From Corythucha ciliata (taxonomy: Eukaryota > Arthropoda > Insecta > Hemiptera > Tingidae), in NCBI GenBank assembly GCA_038030265.1, contig CM075939.1, positions 34,577,253-34,641,252 on the forward strand: a stretch of 64,000 bases of DNA, read 5' to 3'. Positions 54,971-64,000 of the stretch are shown here, in pieces. Made by a program: the position numbers and the translations under genes. Below the pieces are notes generated by a model. That model was not told the DNA's origin, searched no databases, and saw only the letters and a program-made list of their open reading frames with translations. Position 1 is the stretch's first letter; each line of letters begins with the position of its first letter.

Positions 54971-55917
54971 CATATATAGAAATCCATATATAGAAACATC
55001 AATCATTGAATGATTTTTCCAGTAGCGTGGAGAGAGGGCTGTATTAAGAGGCAATCGACGCGTGTATGGGTCGTACTCAAATAATTTTGTTTGTTGCGCT
55101 CCATCTTGAGCTGTTCGGTGCTCAGATGTGATGGTATAGGTTGGTGGGTGGGGGTGGAAGGGGTATCGCCTCACCTGTTTTTGGCCCCTAGAACCACCAC
55201 TGCTGAAAAAGTATATTTTGGCATGGACGGTAGGTATAACAACTTGAGATTGGGTACCTACTCTAGCATTTACGCCTGTATTCATTGGCATGAAACATAT
55301 ACCAAGTTTCCGTTATGATCAACGACGACACGATTTTGGGTTTTAAGTCCCACATCCTATACCTCCTCGTCAAGTTTTCGGTACACTACAAGTACATGAA
55401 TTTAATCAAGAACTGTTCTTGAATACCAAGATGCTCAGATTGAATACGTTTCTTACGACTCATTATTCAACTGTTGACAGGTTATACTTGCTGTTAAATA
55501 TACTGCAAAATTGCAACTACTGATTACGAAGGAAATGTTTAAGAAACACGAAACGCGGCCAAAACTTGCAGGAAACTCGGAAAATAAATATAAATACCCT
55601 ATTTATCAAGAAACCCGTGTGATAAATGATAATGATATGAGGGACCAAATATGGCGCTGATTAGGCGTGTTGCAGTTGCAGCACTCGTGTTTTATAGTGC
55701 CTTACCTTAGTTACAGGTGATCCCCCCCCCCCCAAGGCGAATAGGACTCAAACATATGCTATAGTCTGTTCAATTATCGCACCCTTACTTCAGAAGTAAG
55801 GGCGCGTTATGATGGACTCTCGAACGGGTTGTTTCTTTTCGATAGTTCATAATGTTATACCTATATGTATAGGAATGAATATAACTTCCATGCAGCGTTA
55901 ATTTATGAGTTTTTCTC
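54971..55917. other. No gene seen
   Basis: Short frames only. A poly-C tract lies at about 55723. The CGAACGGGTT-ATAGTTC segment near 55824 resembles 27930. Confidence 0.45.
55648..55712 (-). repeat. Inverted partner of 51570-51630
   Basis: GGGACCAAATATGGCGCTGA and TGCAGCACTCGTGTTTTATA correspond in inverted order to 51580-51630. Diverged. Confidence 0.55.
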
Positions 55918-56770
55918 AATTTTAGCTGCTACCTTATTGTCCTTTTTCTCCGTAAACGGCAAATGTGTGCTTTTTCTCAACTTTAACCATGAATTAGCAC
56001 TTTTACTGAAAATATTTTGGACATGAATCACCATTTTACACAATTTCGGCAGTGAATTAGTAATATTTCCCATTCAATTTATTATAATTTGACCATTTTT
56101 TTTCAATTTTAGTCAAACCGTGAATAGGCGTTTTTCTCAATTGTAGCCGAGGATCAGCCATTTTAACCCTCTAAGGCGAATTTGTTTCCAGAAAACGTGA
56201 ATCCCCCCAATCTTAGGTATATCTCCGGGAACTGCAAATTGAGGTTTTTGAAGTTTTAGCCGCGAATTAACGTTTTCCTCAATTTTAGCCGCGAATTAAT
56301 GTTTTCCTCAATTTTAGCCGCGAACTGATGATTTCTCTCATTTTAGCGGATAATTTGCGGTTTTTCTTACTTTTAGCATGAATTAGCACCGTTTCTTGTT
56401 TCTGTTCGTGGATTGGCAATGTTCCTCAATTTTAGCCTTAAATTAGGGGTTTTCTACATTTTAGCCGTGATTTGGCTTTTTTTCCATTTCAGCCGCAGAT
56501 TAGCGCCTTTCCACGTACCCGCTCTGAGATTTTTCTTTATTAAGCTGCGAATTTAAGTTTTTTCATTTCAGCGCCAAATTAGTGCATAGTATTTTTCACT
56601 TTTATAATGTATATGTATAGTTATTATTTAGCGCTTTTTCTTGATATTAGCCTAATTTGTCTTCAGAAACATGAATTTTCTTTTTTTCTCCATTTCAGCC
56701 GCAAATTGTCACTTTTACTCATTTCTACCCGTGAATTTGCGGTATTTCTCTATTTTACCCGCATATTACA
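55918..56770. repeat. Family A array (copy A3), reverse orientation
   Basis: Clear units of about 29-30 bp: CTCAATTTTAGCCGCGAATT followed by an A-CGTTTTC or TTAGCG-TTTT stretch, with several nearly identical adjacent units at 56250-56340. This is the best-preserved family A block in the window and the best source for a consensus. Ends at a GC-richer block near 56780. Confidence 0.85.
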
Positions 56771-57481
56771 ACCCACTTGTATACTTCCCACCGGGTTTGG
56801 GGTGGCAGACTAGGCGTGTCATTCTATCGGAGTCCTCCAGTCGGAATGAGTTACCCTAGTTATTATACCGTCCTTTTCCAAGTTACTCAAGACTCCCAGC
56901 TTGGAGTAATAGACTTCCGTTAACTTTTGGATCTGAACCAACTTTCTTTATAAAAACCTCCTTATAATCTTGTAATAATTTTATTTGTAACGATTCAGAT
57001 TTGAAATTAACTGGTACACAATATTGATTTATTTGATTGATCTCGTTAATAGTTATTCCCAATGGAGAACTTGCATGAATTTTTTTTTTTTTTTTTTCAT
57101 TTTTTCGTTCTCAGTCGAGAGTGGTGCTCAAACAAAAGAGAAGGGTGAAAACCGCAACTCAATAGGTGCAGACGGGGGTATCACTCATACCGAGTAGGGC
57201 CGGGGAACAGAACGTAGTGGACACCCCTGTTCACTTGGAGCGCTAAAACCGGATTTATAGACTTTTTCGCTCGGGCTCGGTAGATGGCTCCCCAAACTTT
57301 CCAACCATATGGAAAAATAAACGTTCCTTTCCTCAAGGAATACCGGCGCTGTCGCTTGTCAAATGAATAAGCTTTTCTTGTATTTTCTAGTGTGTTGGAC
57401 TTTTGCGATTTCCCTTTAGAATTTAACTGTTTGTGTTGCTGTAACTTTCTCCCGAGCAAGAAAATAGTTTCTTGATTGGTG
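56771..57481. other. Non-coding; T-run and possible 5' region of THAP fragment
   Basis: A T-run at 57079-57097 follows AACTTGCATGAA. At 57221-57244 the word ACACCCCTGTTC then GGAGCGCT matches 61544-61567. A minus-strand 134-codon frame here has no domain and overlaps the THAP start. Confidence 0.4.
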
Positions 57482-57580
57482 ATGGGTTTTAAGAAATGTG
57501 TTGTGAGAGGGTGCCGGTCCAAGGTTGATGGTAATGTACAAAATGTGCATTTCTTCAGGATTCCTTCGGATTGCAGATAA
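57482..57580 (+). pseudogene. THAP domain N-terminal fragment or first exon
   Basis: ATG at 57482 opens a 32-codon frame: KKCVVRGCRSK supplies the C-x4-C pair and VHFFRIPSD matches the vsFhrfP segment of THAP zinc fingers, which bind DNA. A TAA follows at 57578. The full domain needs another 50-60 residues with a Trp and a C-x2-H-F, so either the domain continues in a spliced exon or the copy is truncated. No donor site can be chosen with confidence. It may belong to a host gene or to a P-like transposase. Confidence 0.55.
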
Positions 57581-57640
57581 GCCACAATCTAGCATATTAG
57601 CTATTGTAATTGAACATGAAAATCATCAGGCATGTTAAAT

Positions 57641-57935
57641 GTACAGGATGAGCCAGATAACATGGATCAGCCACTTTTCTCGGTTATTGTCGAAGATTTT
57701 GAAATCTTCGTAACCCTCCTCAATTTTCAACGAAAATTTCAAATTTGCCTTTTGGAACAATTTATGGGCTCTTGAAGTACCTTAAATTTGTGCTCAACTC
57801 TTCTGTACTAGATTGGAACCTATATTTTTTATTTCTCATTTGAGTACAATTTAACTTCTTCAGGAGCCCATACATTTCTTTAAATGTCAAATTGGAAATT
57901 CTCGTTGAAAATTGAGGGGGTTACTCTCCAGCGAA
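57641..57935. mobile_element. Foldback element with TACAGGATGAGCC tip
   Basis: Arms of about 80 bp, 57714-57795 and 57843-57930, are diverged inverted copies (CCTCAATTTTCAACGA, AATTTG, ATGGGCTCnTGAAG). The left end TACAGGATGAGCCAGATAAC looks like a mariner-type tip. The right tip is not identified. Confidence 0.55.
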
Positions 57936-58867
57936 ATTTCGAAAACTCTGCTCTAGCGCCAAGAGAAACAGGAAGGCACTTCAATTTAAAAACAACAACA
58001 AAAAAGTTCAAATGTTCCTGTTTAGCTTCGGACTAGCGCCTGCTTTTTCCCAAAGTATACTTTCCATATTTTGGCTTACCCGCCTCTCTCCTCGAAGCTA
58101 TTATTATTTACTATAAATTCTATAAGAAAACACACGTATTATTTTACTTTTACCAATCTTATTTGGGTCTCCTACTATGTAACTTCTAACTACATGTCGC
58201 TCACTCAGTGCTCAAACCTACAAGCGGGCAAACCCCTCTCACTCTTAATTTATCAATAAAGTCTTATAACGTGATTAACTTCCTTTTCAACTATTCCGCT
58301 TTAGCTCGTGACCAGCGTATGACACAGTACTTTCCGATTTGTTTTAAATAATTGAATTCGCTTGTACTGATCCTTCACATCCTACAACTTGGTGAATGGC
58401 ATGGTAATTTATGTATGCCTCAATGGATTTCGCTCTTTATGGTGGCAAATGTCTTTTATTCTAGGTAGAAAAGCTGGCTTGCTCTCATGATAATGCGCCA
58501 CAAGTTGTTTCTAAACGAAAAGAAAGTAATCCAATGAAAAAGTGACTCTAAGTTTAACACTGTTACCTCGAGTACCGCATAGTCACTGAAATTCACCTCG
58601 CTCATGCGCCCACTGTGATCCGCGCGGATATACGAAAACGTTGGACTAAAACTTCAAGTAAGCATCTGTGAGTTGAAACGCTCATAGCTAACTAAATGAC
58701 GTTATATTCATGTGAACATATATCCATTCTCCAGGCTACAATATGAATCAAGGCATTTAAATAGCGTGAGGAGTGACGAGGGTGACATGAGCGAACATTG
58801 TGCTAGATGATCAGCACAATGAAGATGATAAAAGGTGGCTATCATAAAAATTAAGTTTTAGACTAAG
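57936..58867. other. No gene seen
   Basis: Unique-looking; a 62-codon frame at 58071-58259 has no recognisable domain. Confidence 0.45.
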
Positions 58868-59827
58868 AGCCAGCGACGTAAAAAGTGCAACCATTTGCAT
58901 ATTTTTCTTACCCAGCGCATAAAATAGATAATAACTCCCCAATAGTGGGAAAAATGGTCTGCCAACATTTGGACGTGACGAAACCGGTGGCAGACGCCAT
59001 CAAAGCATGCACTTGTGGGGGGAAGTAACAAAAATTCCGGTCAGTCAGGAAAAATGTTTTACTCACGGGAATGGAATATTGCGTTTCATGCTAACGGGTC
59101 CTGTGGCGTTGAGCCAATGGAAAAGTCTGAAAACCCAAAACCCATCTAATTTAAAGTATCCGTTTTCGGTGTCAGTGTACTTTTTTCTGAGCGAAAATAG
59201 GGCGAGAAATACAAATCATATATAATAAAAAATCTTCGACGAACGGCGTTTTCATGCTGTCACAGAAAAACAGCGTCACCTCAGGTAAGAACACACCCCG
59301 AAAAATATTTTCTACTGCAGCGTGTCTGAAATTCTGGTTCGCTCTTACCACGAAGCATGAAAATTCATAATATGCATTTTTCATTCGCCGTAAATCATAG
59401 TGCAGCCGATGGGGTCTTTACAAATGCATCTAATAAAAAAACGGATTAGTTACTGGAGATACTTGTCCCTTTTTCCCTAATAGACGCTATGTGCACTGAC
59501 ACCGACAAGCGGAACTTCAAATTAAGGGGTTTTTCGGTTTTTCCGACTTTTCCTTTGGCTCAAGGCCCCTGGACCCGTTAGCATGAAATGTAATATTCAT
59601 TTCCCAATATTTTCATATGCGTTATCTCGTGAATACAACGTTTTTCCAAACTGACCGGAATTTGTGTTACTTCTTCCCACAAGTGCATGCTATGATGGCG
59701 TATGCCATCTGTTTCGTCACGTCCAAATGGAGGCAGACAATTTTTCCCATTATTAGGGAGTTATTATCGATTTTTTGCGCTGAGTAAGAAAAGTATGCAA
59801 ATGGTTGCACTTTTTACATAGCTGGCT
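58868..59827. mobile_element. 960-bp foldback element with about 330-bp inverted arms
   Basis: The outer tips AGCCAGCGACGTAAAAAGTG and (inverted) AGCCAGCTATGTAAAAAGTG match, with arms containing TTTGGACGTGACGAAAC, GCATGCACTTGTGGG, TTCCGGTCAGT, ATGCTAACGGGTCC and GGTGTCAGTG in mirrored order. The middle (about 59216-59480) is non-repeated. No coding domain. Several differences between arms show it is not very recent. Confidence 0.8.
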
Positions 59828-61277
59828 ATTGGTCTATTACTCCATATTGCTAGTGTAATAATGTTCTTTCATTTTTATGCTGTATAGGTATGTCAGTGGG
59901 GACTCCGAGTCAGCGTATTGTTCCTCCCTACTAATAGCCTCTAGTCAGTCTCGGTTCAGGCTCTGTGTTCAAGTCAACCATCGTCTTCAGCAACAGCATT
60001 TTCTTGCTTCCTTTGATTAGCCATATTTTCGTAATCGTAGTCTTTAAGTTATTTTACACTGATGCCCGTTCGACCAAAGGTGTTTAAAGTTTAGTTTAAC
60101 TCTAAGGTGAGCTTAAGAGCTTAAACGTCAATCAGAATTTGCTATTTTGAACGTACGAGTTATGCATTAGTTTTGTGATAATTAATTTTTTATAAGAATC
60201 ACTAATTTTTGTTAAATTAATGCACTGTCGAGTAGTGAGAGGGAAGGAATGGGAGTTTTTGATTCGGGGCTTTAGAGCTAAAGGTAAATTTCGTGAAGAC
60301 CCCCAATCCCCATGGCCCTTGAAATGTGGTCAATAGATAACAATCTCCTCTTTTTCCTAGTATCTGATTTTCTAGTTATATTGTATGCATTTCATGTTCA
60401 TTTTTTAATTCACAAGCTCTATGTACGCGATCTGCAACAAACAATTCCCTCGAAAAATGAAGCGTTTTGATAGGCTGCATAAACCCCATAGGCGCAAAGC
60501 ACATGATTTGTGAATGGGACTTGAATTATCTTAAGTTATTTGCGAGTTGGTAGCTTTGGTTATTTCGCCAAGCGAATCATGTATACTTCAAACCCTCAGA
60601 AATGCTCGAGCTTGAAAAAAGAAAAACATATTTGCCGCATATTTACTACTCTAAACGCTACGAGCGACGAACTATCAAAATTAGCTAGATGAACTCCGCA
60701 ATAACAAATGAGCTTTTCGCAAGATCGATGACAATAACATAGTGTCAGAAGTATTTCTGGTCCTTTAATGCCGGAATGAGCTCACTTGTACTCTAGCATA
60801 CCGCAATGGGCTTTATCCAAGTTTATTTTTCTATGATTTTTTCAGTTGGGAAGTGAAGTAAAATTATTGGTTGTGAAGTATAATGTATGTAGGTACATGG
60901 ATTTGCGTGAGAAGTTGTAACGGAAAAGTTCAATAGCTCCCGCACTAGAAATCATTGTTTAGCTCTACAACTCAGTCATATAACGGATTAATGAAACCAG
61001 AAATATTTTTTGCGTGTCGCCCATGCTGTACAAATGAAACTTAGTCCAGTCAAATTGAACACGAAAAAGAGATTTGAGCTTTTGTAAAAGGCCTTGCCGA
61101 TTTTAATTTTTCAGCATGTTATTAGGACGTAAAGTAATGACAAGAAACCAATTAATTATTTCATTGCATTGGTGTTTAAAAACATTAAAATTATACAATA
61201 AATGCGAATACATGCATACTTGATGCCAACTTTATTGACTCTTTATGCTCTTTATTTCACGGAATTAAAGTGGAGAT
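59828..61277. other. No gene seen
   Basis: A GTTTAAAGTTTAGTTTAAC-type segment at 60080-60160 resembles 16490-16585. One MITE is embedded at 60404-60522. Confidence 0.45.
60404..60522. mobile_element. MITE, TTCACAAGCT-type family, diverged copy
   Basis: TTCACAAGCTCTATGTACGC, CTCGAAAAATGAAGCG and TTTTGATAGGCTGCATAAA, ending in a decayed inverted arm (TTTGTGAATGGGACTT). Related to 37044-37180. Confidence 0.7.
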
Positions 61278-61420
61278 CTGGGGGCTTATTCTCTAACTCC
61301 GAAGCAATAGCTTTTTCGAAGTCATATGTTTATTTCATTGATTTTCTTCAAACAAATGAATGAAATAAACACATGGCTGGCGAAAAAAATATTGCTTGTT
61401 GTTAGAGAATAGGCCCCCAG
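61278..61420. mobile_element. 143-bp MITE with CTGGGGGCnTATTCTCTAAC ends
   Basis: Inverted ends of about 21 bp and further arm pairing (AAGCAATA, ATGTTTATTTCATT). The tip resembles 35988-36107. Followed by a poly-A/CAAA run at 61431-61470. Confidence 0.7.
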
Positions 61421-62302
61421 TTATCATAGAAAAAAAAAAAAACAAAACAAAACAAAAACAAACAAACGAGGAAAAGAAAGGGATGATGGCAAGGGGGCAA
61501 GGCGAGGGGGATCCCCCGTAAACCTCACACTCAACCTAGTTGTACACCCCTGTTCGCGGGGAGCGCTGCTAATCGTCACCACTTTTTCCCCCGCTGTTTT
61601 TTCTCTTTATAGTATTAAACTGCTCCACGAGGTGCAGGCAGCGATTTTTCATTGAATTTTAAAACATCCATGAATTACCAGCTGATCGACTTAGACGAGG
61701 GATGGAAATGTGACGTCACAACCGCCAACCAACCCCTCTCAGGCACGTCCCATTCCATCCTCATTCCTCACCAACATGTCACCAACCATCTGCCCAACCA
61801 CTTCACCCTTCATCCAGTATCACTGTAACCATCATAGAGCCTTACTGTTTACAACAACTTGCACGTTCATTGCTTCGCTGTTTTGTCTTGGTGTACTGCG
61901 TTCCTATTTATTGTCCTATTTCGTCAGAAAAATTAAATGCACTAAAATGTTGTTTTCCTTGTTGCATCCAAACATAATTATGTACTCAGTTAAAGAGCAG
62001 TGAAACCAGCGTTCAGGTTCGGTTGCTTGTGATAAGCCTGTCAACTGTCAAAACACGCTAGCGGTATTGACGTCACAAGGTCACGTCTGTCAAAACCCGC
62101 TCCATCGCGAAACTCATTACTTTAAAAATTAATTAAAAACACTTCCCACGCGATTTTTTTTTAATTTTTCCTACTCTTTCCTCAATAACTTCTATCGAAG
62201 AATGCCATGAGCGAATAAAAAAATTTTTAAAAGTTCTACACTTTGTAATCCACTCACGACCGAAACTACGACACATTTTCCCACAAACAATCGCCCATCA
62301 AT
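61421..62302. other. No gene supported
   Basis: Contains the ACACCCCTGTTC-GGAGCGCT word at 61544-61567 shared with 57221-57244, and a 97-codon frame at 61710-62003 without a domain. Confidence 0.4.
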
Positions 62303-62450
62303 AGGTCTCTTCGTTTGCCGTCCGGAGCTGCACTATAATCACTGAAAGTACTGAACTTCCATTATTTTTTCGCGTTATTTCACATGATAACCCACGAGGT
62401 TACATAATTTCATGCAGCTCGGAGTAGTCGGGCGATAAACGAATAGACCT
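62303..62450. mobile_element. Diverged MITE-like inverted repeat
   Basis: AGGTCTCTTCGTTTGCCGTC and, inverted, AGGTCTATTCGTTTATCGCC, both followed by GAGCTGCA. The tip AGGTCTATTC is close to that of 50701-50888, but the interior differs. Confidence 0.55.
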
Positions 62451-62738
62451 CATGCCTTTATGTTTTTAATGAACTTCTACCCGAGCTATCCCATGGAGAT
62501 TAATTGGTGAGCCGGTGTACGTTTTCAGTTTGATGTTCTGTGCTGGTTAAATTTCAATATCAGGGAACAATTTTGTAAAAACTCTTTTAGATATTGAAGA
62601 GACGGCTGCTCCTGTGTCTATAGTTCCATCTCACATTTTGAGAGAGAGGGAAAGATACTTTATCATGAACACCAGAATATATATGGTAACATATAAGCGT
62701 CATTAATGAAAAAAGTAACTTCGATGAAAACAAACAAA

Positions 62739-62804
62739 TTATGTAGATTATTGACTAGACTAATGAGGAATTTATGTAGATTATTGACTAGACTAATGAG
62801 GAAT
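62739..62804 (+). repeat. Perfect 33-bp tandem duplication
   Basis: Two adjacent copies of a unit starting TTATGTAGATTATTGACTAG. Likely a recent slippage or repair event. Confidence 0.9.
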
Positions 62805-64000
62805 TTGCATGGGTCGGAATTTGCTGAGAAATTTATTTTTCCCCGTTTATTTACACTAAAATAGAAATTAGATGTGCTCCGTTTCTCAAAAAATTGCTTG
62901 CTAAAATTTTAAGAAATATTGCAAGTATTAGGCTCCCCTTGACTCTCCCCCTTTCCTGTTATGACGTAATTTAGTCTTTTGCTTCAATGCGGGCGTTCAC
63001 AGATTTCCCTACATGTATGTTATTGTTGCTGAACTTGATTTTTCTATTTGTTTACGAATAATGTTGGGTGACAGCCTGACAGCTCATTTCAATTTCAAAT
63101 ACGAGAATAGTCCAGATATTCTAAAAATGCTGCAGTTTCCAGTTTGCTCGTTGTCGAAGGAACCGCAAGACGCCGAATACAATTTTTGTGAGTTTACCTA
63201 AAAAAAAACACGAAGAACGGAGTGGATTCCACTCCCACGCCTCCACGGAGTGGATCCGAGGAGGCGTTCTGAAACTCTGAAACCGTTGATAATACCCAGA
63301 AAAACTTTGTGTGTGTGCAGCAAGATCATTTTGCCGTGAGTGAAAGTGGAACCAGAGAGTTTGAAATGACCCGATTTGTATATTACACCAAAAATATAAT
63401 ACCTACTCATAAATTATTTATTAATGAACTTGAAAATAGGACGCTTCCAAGATATAAGAGATTTGGCCACAATATCATGTATGAACGACTTGTCTCAAAG
63501 AACCTAAAAGTACCTAGTAATTGTGTCTAAAACTTTTCTTTCGAGCGGTCAGCTTCTTTTCGTCGCCGGCCTGTCGAACACACGACGACCCAAAATCTGG
63601 CTTAACTAGGCCCCATCTTCAGTATTGCAAGGGGCAGCCTCAGGAATATTGGCCGCTGTGATCTCCCATGGATGGCGAAGCTCGTACCTCACACTTTTGA
63701 ACTTTGCCCTTTGGAGAGGCGGCTGGCTTGCTTGCACAGGACCGGACTTTTTTTTAGGGAATGAATTCAACGAAACCATCGCAATGGTTGCCTGGCAACT
63801 CACTAACACAAGAAAACCTCATGATTTAAAAAATTCAGTTTTTTGTGAGAGAGATAGAGAATGCATTAGACAAGGACAAAAAAGACTAAATTAGGTCACA
63901 CCATTTTTTGGCGGGAAGTCAAATACTGCTATTTTAAATAATTAAAAAACTAGTTATAATTGAATTCAATTGTTAAAATTCGTATCTATCAAAAGGTAAT
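62805..64000. other. No gene supported
   Basis: A frame from about 63321 to 63530 begins after TTTGTGTGTGTGCAG, which looks like a splice acceptor, and encodes about 70 residues with no recognised domain. It could be a last exon but this is weak. An 89-codon frame follows at 63625-63894, also unrecognised. Confidence 0.35.

Noticed and set aside
57181..57585. 134-codon minus-strand open frame
   Set aside because: It is antisense to the THAP fragment and has no domain of its own.
63309..63530. Possible last exon of a host gene
   Set aside because: A splice-acceptor-like TGTGTGCAG precedes it, but the peptide is unrecognised and no partner exon is visible.
1..64000. A host gene cluster or defence-type system
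   Set aside because: No contiguous set of intact coding genes or conserved catalytic domains other than transposon proteins was found.

Overview
This window is eukaryotic, AT-rich and almost entirely non-genic. I find no convincing intact host gene. The coding signal is decayed or nested retroelements (a Ty3/gypsy gag-pro, two Jockey-like LINEs, Penelope-like elements), two THAP-like fragments, and many non-autonomous DNA elements with inverted repeats and target duplications. The element types fit an arthropod. A hemipteran such as a whitefly is my guess from the look of the degenerate arrays and is not proven.

Layout. 1-2280: a Ty3/gypsy gag-pro remnant split by a 1.47 kb insertion that carries a degenerate array (family A). 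2480-3700: family B array. 3700-8390: unique-looking DNA with one MITE. 8390-17100: arrays of families A, D and C, a tRNA-Thr-bearing element, a 2.2 kb foldback, and a Harbinger-like MITE. 17237-17425: a Penelope-type hammerhead between 62-bp perfect inverted arms. 19-31.5 kb: several foldbacks and arrays D2, B2 and B3. 33-38.6 kb: a cluster of MITEs, three with clear target-site duplications. 38.6-43.1 kb: a minus-strand Jockey-like LINE interrupted by a Penelope-like element made of two near-identical inverted 703-bp arms, each with a hammerhead and a GIY-YIG domain. 43.1-44.5 kb: a hAT-like element. 44.6-45.1 kb: an older Penelope fragment. 45-51.8 kb: sparse DNA with MITEs. 51.8-54.8 kb: a plus-strand Jockey-like LINE with a UAAUG stop-start overlap, broken by a 51-bp micro-insertion and by a 316-bp tRNA-Thr-bearing element. 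55.9-56.8 kb: array A3. 57.5 kb: a THAP N-terminal fragment. 57.6-64 kb: foldbacks and MITEs.

How it fits together. Insertions can be ordered by nesting: the gypsy element is older than array A1; the minus LINE is older than the Penelope insertion; the plus LINE is older than its micro-insertion and the tRNA-bearing element. The least explained parts are the four families of degenerate roughly 30-40 bp arrays, which change orientation and have at least once landed inside a transposon gene, and the tRNA-containing element with a 37-bp internal inverted repeat. All calls are from reading the sequence by eye; no database search was run.
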